A stretch of DNA of 64,000 bases from JBFWWP01 sp050246115 (GTDB lineage: Bacteria; Planctomycetota; UBA8108; UBA1146; JAJFFE01), in contig JBFWWP010000001.1 of the NCBI GenBank assembly GCA_050246115.1, positions 124,001-188,000 of the forward strand, given 5' to 3'. Shown piece by piece: positions 50,795 through 59,643 of this stretch. Positions within the stretch are counted from its first letter, which is position 1. Each line of letters opens with the position of its first letter. The notes below the pieces were generated by a model, which did not search any database, was not told the DNA's origin, and saw only the letters and a list, made by a program, of their open reading frames with translations. The translations under genes were made by a program, and so were the position numbers.

Positions 50795-52516
50795 CTACTG
50801 GACGCGGACCGTGCTCAGCACCTGCTGGAGCACTTGCTGTTGACTCGCGAAGTTGAAGGCACTTGCGCCGGCGGTCACGCCGACGACCCCTTGCTGGGTC
50901 CGGGTGAAGAGCCCGATCCAACGAATCGGACCGTTCATCGTCGTCGTGGAACCCTCGACCCGGACTCCTGGGTAGGCGCCAACTTGAACCGGAACGGAGG
51001 AGATGACTTCGATCTCCCCGCCGAGCGTCTCGATCATCGCTTCGAGGTCGCCGAGGGCTGCTTCTACATCACTGACGCCGACCCAGACGTAGGCCTCGAC
51101 GCTGGCCCCGGTGACTGGGTCGTTGCTGGTCATGGCCAACCAAGGAGCGACCGACTGGAGTTGCTGGAGCGCCATGGGGTTCGTCGCCCAATGGCTGGGA
51201 TACCCGAGTTCGACCGCGCCCGTCGGCGAGCGCCACGTGGAAAAGCCCGCCACCACGGGCGGCGGCGTCGGTGTGGGTGTCGGTGACGGCATCGGTGCGG
51301 GGGTCGGCATCGGCGTCGGGACCGGGGTCGGCACCGGCACCGGAACCTGAACGACGACCGTGTCCGGGCCGCGCCGGCCCTCGAGACGATGGGCCAAAGT
51401 GTCCTGGACCATCTTCAGGTCGACCCGCGTGAGCTCGGGTGGGCGAATGCCCTCGTTCTGCAGTTTCTGAATATCCAGGAGCTTCATCATCTGTGCGTTC
51501 TGGAGCGTCTTCTGGGCGGACTTCACCGCGTCTTCGAACGGTGTCGCGCCGCCGATGCCGGCGCCACCGATGCCGGTGCACTCGATCGGGATCCACTGGC
51601 CACCCGCATCCACGACTACGGTGAACGCGTGACCGGGAATCACCACCATGTAGGTCTTGACGCCAAGGTGCTCCATCACGGCTGACCACAAGATCGCCAA
51701 CTCGATGCAGAGCCCGTTGCCGTTGATGATCATCTCCCGCGGCAGCCGGATGTTCTGCACCACGGACTGGACGTCGCCCAAGGTCTCCGGCACACCTTTG
51801 GCGCTCGCATAGTGCATGCCGGTGACGACCTGGTAGTTGTAGAAGGCCTCCATCAGGCGGACGACTTCGGAGACGCCACCCCCGGCGCCCGCCGTGGTAC
51901 CTCCCGCGAACTTCGTGACTTCGCCTGCAAAGGCCTTTACCACCGGATCATCCGTGGTGACGAAAGCCGCCACGAGATCGGTGTTCTCGAACATGTCGTA
52001 CCACGTCACGATCTCGCTCGACTGCATGCTGGTGTACTCGACCTCGTTGACTCCTCGAAGGTCGAAGTTGCGCTTGATGATCTCGTCTTTGCGCGCGCCG
52101 CTCGAGTCGTCCCACTGGAGTTTGATCTCGAGCGTGGTCGTCGTGCGGCTCGTCAGATCGGTCACCTTCTGCGGCAGCTTGGGGTAGAACAAGTCGACCA
52201 CCGTTTGGCCGGGGAGGAGCTCTGGGTACTTCTCAGGGGTCGTCCACGGAATGTAGTCCGGGATCTGGTAGCTGAGCTCGATGTTGCGTACCGGCCCATC
52301 GCCGGCGTTGCTGAGGACCGTCTTGCTCAGGTAGTAGCGGCCGCCGGCGGCCGCCGGGTTCGCGTATGCCTTGTACGCGAACGTCATGACGGTGTCCTTG
52401 TTCTGCACGTCGTACCGGAGGTCGCCGGCGCCGCTGCCACCCGACACCCACATCGCACCCGAGCCAGCGCTCAGGACGGCAAACACCACCATCAAAGGAA
52501 CGCACAGTTTCTTCAT
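50795..52516 (-). CDS. Exported transglutaminase-like protein
   Basis: The 573-residue protein begins with a signal peptide (MKKLCVPLMVVFAVLSAGSGA). A beta-rich domain follows (about 28-190), then a transglutaminase-like/papain-like core. GNGLCIELAILW near 270 holds the candidate nucleophile Cys and PGHAFTVV near 296 the His, and an Asp/Trp segment after it could complete the triad. A Pro-rich linker (PVPVPTPVPTPMPTPAP) leads to a C-terminal domain (about 425-573). The ATG at 52516 has GGAGG upstream, and the longer frame to 53044 is shadow. Possible roles include envelope peptide crosslinking or cleavage. It heads the - strand cluster with the 50134 gene and the two paralogous membrane proteins. 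Confidence 0.75.
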   Translation of the reverse strand: MKKLCVPLMVVFAVLSAGSGAMWVSGGSGAGDLRYDVQNKDTVMTFAYKAYANPAAAGGRYYLSKTVLSNAGDGPVRNIELSYQIPDYIPWTTPEKYPELLPGQTVVDLFYPKLPQKVTDLTSRTTTTLEIKLQWDDSSGARKDEIIKRNFDLRGVNEVEYTSMQSSEIVTWYDMFENTDLVAAFVTTDDPVVKAFAGEVTKFAGGTTAGAGGGVSEVVRLMEAFYNYQVVTGMHYASAKGVPETLGDVQSVVQNIRLPREMIINGNGLCIELAILWSAVMEHLGVKTYMVVIPGHAFTVVVDAGGQWIPIECTGIGGAGIGGATPFEDAVKSAQKTLQNAQMMKLLDIQKLQNEGIRPPELTRVDLKMVQDTLAHRLEGRRGPDTVVVQVPVPVPTPVPTPMPTPAPMPSPTPTPTPPPVVAGFSTWRSPTGAVELGYPSHWATNPMALQQLQSVAPWLAMTSNDPVTGASVEAYVWVGVSDVEAALGDLEAMIETLGGEIEVISSVPVQVGAYPGVRVEGSTTTMNGPIRWIGLFTRTQQGVVGVTAGASAFNFASQQQVLQQVLSTVRVQ

Positions 52517-52869
52517 CGAGGACACACCTCCGGATCCAATTCGATCGGGGACATTGACGGGCAGGTTCGTAGAGAGCACCCGGAAACCCCGGATTCTCGT
52601 GCGTTTGCCGAGGATGTCAAACCGAATGTCGGGCGCCGGGCAGGTCCGCGTCGCGGAAACGAGTCCGTGCCTCGACCGGCGAGGCGGGGTGTGTGGCCTG
52701 CGGGGGCCGGACCGTGTTCGTCGAAAGTGGCGGGGGGGGGGGCGGCGCGACGACGGGTGGTGCGGAGGAAGCAAAGAAGCGCGACCCAGGGAGGGGGTCA
52801 CCCTGAGTCGCGCGGTGAAGCCGGAGCCGAGTCGATCCGAGAGACGCCGTCGTCGAGCGACGACGGATC
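52517..52869. other. Non-coding spacer of 353 bases
   Basis: The spacer lies between the stop of the dockerin repeat protein and the start of the transglutaminase-like gene. It holds the terminator at 52771-52813, an 11-base G run (52732-52742), and presumably the promoter for the downstream cluster. No gene is supported. Confidence 0.55.
52771..52813 (-). terminator. Intrinsic terminator of the dockerin repeat gene
   Basis: Reading the - strand, GCGCGACTCAGGG pairs with CCCTGGGTCGCGC over 13 positions with one mismatch or wobble and a 9-base loop. It is followed by TTCTTTGC. It lies 57 bases beyond the stop of the gene ending at 52870. Confidence 0.75.
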
Positions 52870-54492
52870 CTACGGACAGGGCGGGAACGAGCCGCATCCC
52901 AAAGCGTCGGCCGTAGGGTCGAGACCGCAGTTCGGCGACGGCGCCGGCGGTGGTGCTCCGGCGCCGAAAAGGAAGCCCAACTTGGCGATCGCGTCGGCGA
53001 TGTTCACGACGCCGTCGTCGTTGCAGTCGCAGGCATCCGCGCACGGCGGCGCGACGGCTCCGCCAAAGAGGAAGGACAGGATCCGCACGGCGTCGGCGAC
53101 GTTGACCGTACCGTCGGCATTACAGTCGCCACGGATGAGTTCCTGCCCACCGCCTCCCACGGCCACCTGGCAGCAGACCGGCGGTAAGGTGATCGGACCG
53201 GCCTTCGCTTCGACGCAGATCAGGTGGTTGCCTGGGCCCACGGGGAGCACGATGCCGCTCGCCGCTCCCGCCAGTGTGGCGACCAGCACGCCGTCGACGG
53301 TGATGCAAAGGCTCGTGTACGCACCGCCGTTGGTCCAGGCGACCGCCACATCGAGCGTGCCGCCGAGGGGATCACAGCCGAGCATCGTGATCGGGTCGGG
53401 ACCGGGTATCTGAACTTGGCAGCAGCGGGGCGGTTGCGGAACGCCTCCCAGCTTCGGCTCGACGCAGATCTCGTGGGCACCCGGCGCGAGCCCCATCACC
53501 GTGGTGAAGTTCGCTCCCCCCGGCAGCACGTCCACCAGCACGCCGTCGACGTAGACGCAGATCGAGTCGTAGGCCCCGGTGTTGTTCCACGCGACGGCGA
53601 CGTCCTGGCTGCCGCCGAGCGGATCGCAAGCGAGATTGGCAACCGGATGGGGGGGCACCATGACCTGGCAGCAAACCAAGGGCAGCGAAACCCCACCGAT
53701 CTTCGCCTCAACGCAGATCTCGTGCGGGCCTGGGGTCAGGCCTGTGACTGTGAAGAAGTTGTCACTTCCCGGAAGCACCGCAACGACGACGCCGTCGACG
53801 GAGATGCAGATGCTGTCGTAGGGCGCGTTGTTGGTCCAGGCCACGGCCACATTCGCGGTGCCGCCGAGGGGGTCGCAGGCCAAGCCGGTGATGGCGGTGC
53901 CCGGACCCGGGACGAACACTTGGCAGCAAACTGGGGGACGGGGTACGCCGCCTACCTTGGGCTCGACGCAGATCACGTGGCCGCCGCTCGCGCCCACGGT
54001 CACGGTCGTGCTGGTGGTGGGACCCGGTAGCACCGCGACGAGCACCCCATCGATGTACACACAGATGTCCGAGTACGCCGCTTGATTGACCCAGCTGAGG
54101 TCGATGTCGCCGCTGCCGACCAGCACCTCACACACGAGGTCGGTCACCGTGCTGGGCATGCCGCCGGGAATGCCGACTTGGCAACAGCTCGGTTGCAGGT
54201 TCGCGCCGACGACCTTGGGGAGCACGCACAGTACGTGCGGACCCGGTAGGAGCGGGGGAACCGTGGCTGTGGTCGCGGCGCCCGGCAGTTCCCCGACGAG
54301 GTTGCCGTCGACGAAGAGGCAGATCTCGTCGAAAGCGCCGTTGTTCGTCCAGGTGAGCGTGACTCCGGTCGCGGCGGGATTGCAGTTGAGCAGGGTGACC
54401 GGCTGAGCGACGATGGGCGTCGCGGCCGAGGGGACGAGTCCGAGAGCGAAAAGCACGATCCAGGCGGAACGTGCGGCCATGGCGATTCGCAT
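52870..54492 (-). CDS. Secreted protein of five FN3-like repeats and a dockerin
   Basis: The 540-residue protein has a signal peptide (MRIAMAARSAWIVLFALGL, cleavage near PIVAQ) and five repeats of about 82-85 residues (from about 30 to 450). Each has the pattern (L/V)xCxP, WTNN-YDSICxxVDG and ends with PPxCCQV. The paired cysteines may form disulfides. The module resembles the FN3-like repeats of the giant lipoprotein at 2421. Residues about 455-540 are a dockerin-like pair (RGDCNADGTVNVADAVRIL, CDCNDDGVVNIADAI). ATG 54492 has AGGAGG 6 bases upstream, and the longer frame is rejected for lack of a signal peptide. A surface adhesin or assembly role is plausible but not proven. A terminator follows it. 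Confidence 0.82.
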   Translation of the reverse strand: MRIAMAARSAWIVLFALGLVPSAATPIVAQPVTLLNCNPAATGVTLTWTNNGAFDEICLFVDGNLVGELPGAATTATVPPLLPGPHVLCVLPKVVGANLQPSCCQVGIPGGMPSTVTDLVCEVLVGSGDIDLSWVNQAAYSDICVYIDGVLVAVLPGPTTSTTVTVGASGGHVICVEPKVGGVPRPPVCCQVFVPGPGTAITGLACDPLGGTANVAVAWTNNAPYDSICISVDGVVVAVLPGSDNFFTVTGLTPGPHEICVEAKIGGVSLPLVCCQVMVPPHPVANLACDPLGGSQDVAVAWNNTGAYDSICVYVDGVLVDVLPGGANFTTVMGLAPGAHEICVEPKLGGVPQPPRCCQVQIPGPDPITMLGCDPLGGTLDVAVAWTNGGAYTSLCITVDGVLVATLAGAASGIVLPVGPGNHLICVEAKAGPITLPPVCCQVAVGGGGQELIRGDCNADGTVNVADAVRILSFLFGGAVAPPCADACDCNDDGVVNIADAIAKLGFLFGAGAPPPAPSPNCGLDPTADALGCGSFPPCP

Positions 54493-54728
54493 GAAGGCCT
54501 CCTGACTTGCAGCGGGATGGGAGTGCCTACCGGGGCGCTCCCCGCCGTCACATCCGGATCGCGCCCCCGGTGTGACCACCGAGCCCGAGAATTCGCCCAA
54601 CAGCGTGTGCCTGCTGGATCCGCGGTCGCGGGGTGGGTGCCGGCGCGGGGGCGACTGTGGTACCGTTTCGGCCGCGACCCCGCAGCCCGACGCAGAGTGG
54701 GGTCACTTCTTCGAGAGAGGGGAGGGGC

Positions 54729-55010
54729 ATGACCGAGAGCGATGGACGTGCGGGCCAGGGCGCGGCAGAACCAACCAAGGAAGAGTTGAAGCGGGCGGTT
54801 CAGGCTTTTCGCAAGCGGCTGAAGCTGTTTCAGCTCGACGATGAGTCTCGGATCGGTCACAGCGCCATGTCGTCCGGTGGCAAGTCGGGCATCGTGGGCA
54901 TCCGCTTGCCCGATGGCTTCGCGCCCGCGGTGTGGGAGAAGCTGGTGGCTCAGGGGAAGCTCAAGTACATGGGAAACGGTTTGTACGGGCGTGGCGACAC
55001 CGGAAGCTGA
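54729..55010 (+). CDS. Small conserved protein of unknown function
   Basis: The 93-residue protein starts at ATG 54729, with GGAGGGG directly upstream. It contains the motif LKRAVQAFRKRLKLFQLDDES (helical and basic) followed by SGGKSGIVGIRLPDGFAP and ends near KYMGNGLYGRGDTGS. I recognise this pattern as a small protein found in planctomycetes, but no function is assigned. It has no signal peptide. Its end lies 37 bases before the accepted trmO start, in the same direction, and the alternative trmO start at 54991 would overlap it. It is divergent from the dockerin repeat gene. Confidence 0.7.
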   Translation: MTESDGRAGQGAAEPTKEELKRAVQAFRKRLKLFQLDDESRIGHSAMSSGGKSGIVGIRLPDGFAPAVWEKLVAQGKLKYMGNGLYGRGDTGS

Positions 55011-55047
55011 CTCGAGTCGCGGGGCGAGGTCGGGGGATCCGGAGGGG

Positions 55048-55854
55048 GTGCTGCGGGATGCGGCGATCCTGCGGCTGGAACCGATCGGCATTTTCCGCGG
55101 AGTCTTGCGCCCGCATTTCGCATTGCCCCCCCAACCCGGCCTGCCCGGAAGCATCGACGGCATCGTGGAGCTTCGACCGGGCTCCAACTATGAGGCCGCG
55201 GTTGCCGATCTCGCGGGCTTCAGTCACGTGTGGCTACTCTTCTGGTTCCACCAATCGGTGGGTTGGAAGCCCAAGGTCCAGCCGCCGCTCCGAACCGGCA
55301 AGCACGGTGTGTTCGCAACGCGATCGCCACACCGCCCGAACCCGCTCGGCCTCTCGTGCGTCCGTCTGATCGCGGTGCAGGGTCGCGAGATCTCGGTGTC
55401 CGGAGCCGACGTCGTCGACGGCACGCCCATTCTCGACGTGAAACCGTATCTGCCGTACGCGGACAGTCACCCCGAGGCGACCACCGGCTGGGTCGACGAC
55501 GCGTTGCGAAACTACCAGGTCGAGTGGGATGCGGTAGCCGCGAGACAGCGCGCGTGGCTGCGACTGCGAGGCTGCGAGGTGGACGCGTTGATCGACGCGG
55601 CGCTGACCATCGATCCACTGCCGCGTCGGGGACACCGAGTGCAGGACCTGGCCGAGTGCGCCGAGGGCACGCGCGCCTGTTTCGCTTGTCGCACGTGGCG
55701 CGTGGGGTTCGTTCGCAACGACTCGGCGGCCTGGGTGCGCATCCTGTGGCTCGCGAGCGGCCACGCGCCCGAAGTGCTGGCGGGCGCGGCTTCGCAGTGG
55801 GATGACGTGGAGCTTCATCGGGAGTTCGTCCGCGAGTTCCCGCCGCCCGCCTGA
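55048..55854 (+). CDS. trmO: tRNA (N6-threonylcarbamoyladenosine-37) methyltransferase TrmO-like
   Basis: The protein of about 268 residues matches the TrmO/UPF0066 fold: LEPIGIFRG at the N-terminus, a central GFSHVWLLFWFH, RSPHRPNPLGLSCVRL and DVVDGTPILDVKPYLPY, all family signatures. TrmO methylates t6A at position 37 of certain tRNAs, using SAM. The C-terminal part (about 150-268) is longer than in E. coli and includes a YaeB-like extension with CRTWRVGF. The start is uncertain. GTG 55048 gives the family-like N-terminus but has a G-rich sequence too close, and GTG 54991 would overlap the upstream gene by 20 bases. Confidence 0.88.
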   Translation: MLRDAAILRLEPIGIFRGVLRPHFALPPQPGLPGSIDGIVELRPGSNYEAAVADLAGFSHVWLLFWFHQSVGWKPKVQPPLRTGKHGVFATRSPHRPNPLGLSCVRLIAVQGREISVSGADVVDGTPILDVKPYLPYADSHPEATTGWVDDALRNYQVEWDAVAARQRAWLRLRGCEVDALIDAALTIDPLPRRGHRVQDLAECAEGTRACFACRTWRVGFVRNDSAAWVRILWLASGHAPEVLAGAASQWDDVELHREFVREFPPPA

Positions 55855-55922
55855 GGAGTCGCGCTACCGCTTCCGTGCCGGTCCGAAGTCGGGTCGTCCG
55901 CGCCGGCCGTCCGCGAAGGGTC

Positions 55923-56825
55923 TCAGGGTCCGGACGCCGCCGTGAGGCTGCGAACTCCCCGAAATGCCGGACCGGTGATGCGGGAGATGGCGATCCAGGC
56001 GCGGAGTCGGCGGAATTGGCGGTGAATGGCAGACGAGGCCAGAGGGGTCGGGGCCACCGGGGCCGGGGTCGGGCGCGCGACCACGAGGAGGTGATGGCGT
56101 CGGTCGGGGGCCGGGCCGAAGTCCTCGAGCGTGACCACGTAGCCGGTTCGCTCGAGCAGGCAGCGCAGTGAAGCCCGCGTGAAGTCGACGAGGTGGGGGG
56201 CGTGAAAGTAGCGCTCGGACCAGCGAGGACCCAGCGCTCGACCCCACTCGGGGATCTCGACGGCAACGCTCGCGTGGGGCGACAGGAGTTCTCGCACGGC
56301 GGTGAGTGTGGCGGCCGGGTCCGGCAGGTGTTCGAGGACATGGAACAGGGCGACCGCGTCGTAGTGCGACGAGCTGCCGCGACAGTCCGGGAACATCCCG
56401 ACCTGGACATCGAGTCCGTCGGCACGAGCGTGTTCGGCATAGCCGGCGCTGGGTTCGATACCGCACGCAAGCATGCCGCCCGAGCGACAGAGACGCAGGA
56501 AGTTGCCGGCGCCGCAGCCGATCTCGAGCAGCGTCTCCCCGGGGAGCAGCAGCCCATGGCGCCGCAAGCGGTCGAATCGGTACTGAGCGACCCGGTCCCG
56601 GAGCGCGATGGCCGCAGCGTCGGGGGTGGCGGCCCCGCGGTAGCGGAGCGAGTACTCGGAGCGGTAGTAGGCGGCGAGTTCGTCCGGATCGAGCCGCGGT
56701 GACTGGTAGAGGCCCCCGCAGTCCAAGCAACCGACGATCTCTTGGCCAACGAAGTCTTTGCCGCGAGATGTGATGCGCGTGCGGCGCGTCGACGTGCACG
56801 CGGGGCAGGTCGTCACCGACTCCAT
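55923..56825 (-). CDS. SAM-dependent methyltransferase with N-terminal zinc ribbon
   Basis: The 300-residue protein has an N-terminal zinc-ribbon-like segment (C7, C10, C33, C36 in CPAC and CLDCGG) and a class I methyltransferase domain with motif LLEIGCGAGNFL (about 95-108), ALFHVLEHLPDP and YFHAPHLVDF. This composition is like methyltransferases of sugar or lipid-linked glycan pathways (Methyltransf_11-type with zinc ribbon), though the substrate cannot be read from sequence. ATG 56825 is chosen, with the upstream frame rejected as shadow of the pyruvyl transferase gene. It overlaps that gene by 13 bases and is the last gene of the surface-glycan operon. Confidence 0.82.
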   Translation of the reverse strand: MESVTTCPACTSTRRTRITSRGKDFVGQEIVGCLDCGGLYQSPRLDPDELAAYYRSEYSLRYRGAATPDAAAIALRDRVAQYRFDRLRRHGLLLPGETLLEIGCGAGNFLRLCRSGGMLACGIEPSAGYAEHARADGLDVQVGMFPDCRGSSSHYDAVALFHVLEHLPDPAATLTAVRELLSPHASVAVEIPEWGRALGPRWSERYFHAPHLVDFTRASLRCLLERTGYVVTLEDFGPAPDRRHHLLVVARPTPAPVAPTPLASSAIHRQFRRLRAWIAISRITGPAFRGVRSLTAASGP

Positions 56826-57982
56826 GCGGACCCCGCGAGTTGTTGATCGATCTGACGGTGGAACCGCAGTGTCTGCTCGCGGAGTCCCGGGATCTTGCCA
56901 CGGAACAGGTCGCACACGCGCGCGGGATCCGCGAGGACTTCGTGGATCCGTTCTCCGAGCTGCAACATGGCGTCCGGCTGGCGCGGGTCGACAGACCACT
57001 CGGGGAGCCCAATCTCGGTCATGAAGCCGCCGACTTTGTCGTGAGTCGCGAGTCCGATGAACGGGGTCCCCAAGCCGACCGAGCAGATCGCACTGTGACC
57101 CCGCATGCCGATCACGAGATCGGCTTGCCGGTAGAGCTCGAAGAAGTCCGGCGCGGACTCGGCCCCGCACAGGACTGGCGACAGCGTGCAGCCCTCCCGC
57201 AGCGCGCGGTTGGGCAGGGCCATGACGAGTTCGGCCAAGAGCGGGAGATCCGTCAGCAGGTGTGGGCACAACACGACGTGCGCCCCCCGCTGAACGATCA
57301 ACTCGGTAACCACTCGTGTCAGGTTCACGAGCAGGTCGCGGCCACGGAGGCGCCGCACCGATCGGCTCAGCTTGCCGCCGAGCCGGTGCTGCAGGCGATC
57401 TCCCGCGAGCTGGAGTACTACGTTGAACGCGCCTTCCCGGAGCTCCGGTACCGTTCGCGGACGTGTGGGCACGTACAGGCCGGGATCGGGTACGGTACCG
57501 ACGAAGTCGAGCGGGCCGAGCAAACGCTCCAAACGCGCCTTCGACCCATCGTTGCGAACGGTGAACAGCATTCCGAGCCGGTGGGCGGTGGCGAGCAGCT
57601 GCGCCAGCTTGCCGCGATGGAAGAACACGCTCCGTCGAAACTGATTGAAACCGAGCGCGTAGAAGACCACGGGGACTTCGAAGCGTTCGAGCAGCGCGAT
57701 GTCGAAGTTGAAGTTGATGCCGCTCAGGGTGTTGCGGGCCCCGCCCTCGATCATTCCGCCACCGCCGATGATGACGAGGTCTGCAGTGCGATTGATACGG
57801 GTCACGTCGTCAGCGGTGAGCATCACGCGCTCGCCGCGGATCTTGTGTTCCAGGACGTCGAGGGGTTCGACCTGCAGCTTGACCCCGAGGTCGTTCTCGA
57901 GGGTGCGGTGAATGCCCGCGACGAGCGCGCCGTCGCCGATGTTGTGGCGGTGGGTGGCCACGTGCAGTACGCGAAGACTCAT
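56813..57982 (-). CDS. Polysaccharide pyruvyl transferase family protein
   Basis: The 389-residue protein starts HVATHRHNIGDGALVAGIHRTL and contains IGGGGMIEGGARNT, followed by a second Rossmann-like half with GMRGHSAICSVGLGTPFIGL. These match the CsaB/WcaK-type pyruvyl transferase family (GT-B-like fold), which adds pyruvate ketals to cell-surface sugars from phosphoenolpyruvate. The ATG at 57982 has GGAGGA upstream and overlaps the flippase stop as ATGA. Its end overlaps the methyltransferase start. The sugar target is unknown. Length is usual for the family. Confidence 0.88.
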   Translation of the reverse strand: MSLRVLHVATHRHNIGDGALVAGIHRTLENDLGVKLQVEPLDVLEHKIRGERVMLTADDVTRINRTADLVIIGGGGMIEGGARNTLSGINFNFDIALLERFEVPVVFYALGFNQFRRSVFFHRGKLAQLLATAHRLGMLFTVRNDGSKARLERLLGPLDFVGTVPDPGLYVPTRPRTVPELREGAFNVVLQLAGDRLQHRLGGKLSRSVRRLRGRDLLVNLTRVVTELIVQRGAHVVLCPHLLTDLPLLAELVMALPNRALREGCTLSPVLCGAESAPDFFELYRQADLVIGMRGHSAICSVGLGTPFIGLATHDKVGGFMTEIGLPEWSVDPRQPDAMLQLGERIHEVLADPARVCDLFRGKIPGLREQTLRFHRQIDQQLAGSAWSR

Positions 57983-59643
57983 TCGGTTCCTCCAGCGGGG
58001 CCCATGCCGTCGATGGCTCTCGGTGGTTCCGGGGGAAGTGACGCGGGCGACGCGAGTGCGGGGGCTTCGCGGTTGCCGCGCCTCAGAATCCAACACCGCT
58101 CGGATCGGTCGAGGAGCCAGCACCACGAAAGCCCGACGAAGATGCACCCGGCGAGGGTCCCGTGGGCGAGACCCTCGATCGCGGTGGTCGGTGCCGGCAG
58201 CAAGCATCGAGGCACGAGGACCGCTGCCGCCGCGGCGGCGAGACTCGGGGCCAGGAGGCGCCGATCGAACGTTCCCGCCGCCAAGCGCAAGGTGCGCTCG
58301 GCGACGCCGACGTTGGCTCGCAACAGGTACGCGCCGGCGACCGCGGTTCCGAGCGCGCCACCCCAAGCACCCCACCACTCGATCGCGACGAAGCTGACGG
58401 CGGCGTTCAGGCACGCGGCGCGTACGAAGTGCCCCGCGAGCCGATGGAACTCGCTCTGACCGACCAGGATCGACTGGGCGACGGCACGGACGGAAGTCAG
58501 CGCACTGAAGACGAGCAACAACTGCGCCGCGACCCGCGCGGTCGTGGGGGCCGCGCCGAACCACGTGAGGAGCAGCGGGTCGAGAGCCGCGAACAGGCAC
58601 ACGCAAGTGCCCATCGTGAGCCCGATCGAAGCCTTGGTCGCCCGGAGCAAGAACGTCTCATTGACGGCGGCGTCGTGGTGCCACCTGCGGACCGACACCG
58701 GGAGTACGACCCCTTTGATGACCTCGAGGCTCTGCGTCGCAAGGCGTGCCACGGCCTCGGCGAGGGCATAGGCCGCGGTGGCGCTGGCCCCGGCGAGAGC
58801 TTGGATCATCCAGAGGTCCAGGCGGTACGACACGACCGCCGCCGCCTTGGCCACGAGTAACGGCCGACAGAAGGTAAAGAGGTCGAACGCCGAAGTGCTT
58901 CGGTCCACCCGCCGTAACCAGACCCACGCGCTCAGCGTGCGACGTGCGAGGACGAGGATGACGACGAGTTGGGCGAGGTAGCTGACGGCGAAGCCTGCGA
59001 GGAAGGTCGTGACGTCGCGCGCACCGCTGGCCACGAGTGCGGCCACCACGCCGAGGCGGGCCATTGAGCACGCAGATTGTGCGAGCCGCAGGCGAACGAA
59101 ACGCTCCTCGCCCTCGAGGATCTTGGCCGCGAAAGTGGCGCCCGAGGCGACGCTCGAGCCGAACGCTCCGAGGACTGCGATCGTGGTCCCCAAGGGGTGC
59201 TCGGCATAGAGCCAACCGAGCGCGGATCCGAAGACGATGGCCAACACACCGGTCCCCAGAACCTGGGCACGGAGCGCCGCGGTCAGCTCGGCTCCCAAAC
59301 CGTCGAAGCGAGCGTGGCCGCTCGAGCTGGGTTCCTTCGCAAGGGTCGCGTCGCCGCGTCGGGCACGGCTCACCGCGGTCACGACGAACGCACCAATACT
59401 GTCATCGAACAGGTTCAGAGTGAGCGCGCCACCGGTCACGAGTGCGTACACCCCGAACTCGGTGCCCAGGCATCGGTAGAGGAGACCCGCACCGATCGCG
59501 GAGCAGCTCACCGCCAGAACGCCGTGCAAGCCGGTTACGGTAGCGTGACGCCCGAGCCGAGTCGACTCGGGGGCCCTCCCTTGCTGTGGGGACTGCTGCT
59601 CACGCGTGCCCGCGGCTGCCTCACACGTTCCCACCAGGTTCAT
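57979..59643 (-). CDS. Polysaccharide flippase (Wzx/MVF-type)
   Basis: The 554-residue protein has about twelve or more transmembrane helices and the general pattern of oligosaccharide flippases, which move lipid-linked oligosaccharides across the inner membrane. It starts at ATG 59643 (MNLVGTCEAAAGTREQQ), with a short cytoplasmic segment before the first helix near residue 40. Its start overlaps the upstream stop as ATGA, and its own stop overlaps the pyruvyl transferase start. The C-terminus is Pro/Glu-rich. Longer reading to 60339 is shadow of the upstream gene. The exact family (Wzx or MurJ-like) is not settled. Confidence 0.85.
   Translation of the reverse strand: MNLVGTCEAAAGTREQQSPQQGRAPESTRLGRHATVTGLHGVLAVSCSAIGAGLLYRCLGTEFGVYALVTGGALTLNLFDDSIGAFVVTAVSRARRGDATLAKEPSSSGHARFDGLGAELTAALRAQVLGTGVLAIVFGSALGWLYAEHPLGTTIAVLGAFGSSVASGATFAAKILEGEERFVRLRLAQSACSMARLGVVAALVASGARDVTTFLAGFAVSYLAQLVVILVLARRTLSAWVWLRRVDRSTSAFDLFTFCRPLLVAKAAAVVSYRLDLWMIQALAGASATAAYALAEAVARLATQSLEVIKGVVLPVSVRRWHHDAAVNETFLLRATKASIGLTMGTCVCLFAALDPLLLTWFGAAPTTARVAAQLLLVFSALTSVRAVAQSILVGQSEFHRLAGHFVRAACLNAAVSFVAIEWWGAWGGALGTAVAGAYLLRANVGVAERTLRLAAGTFDRRLLAPSLAAAAAAVLVPRCLLPAPTTAIEGLAHGTLAGCIFVGLSWCWLLDRSERCWILRRGNREAPALASPASLPPEPPRAIDGMGPAGGTE

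Noticed and set aside
56840..58459. 539-codon open frame on the + strand opposite the pyruvyl transferase and flippase genes
   Set aside because: It overlaps two genes with strong motifs on the other strand, and its product shows no domain or signal.
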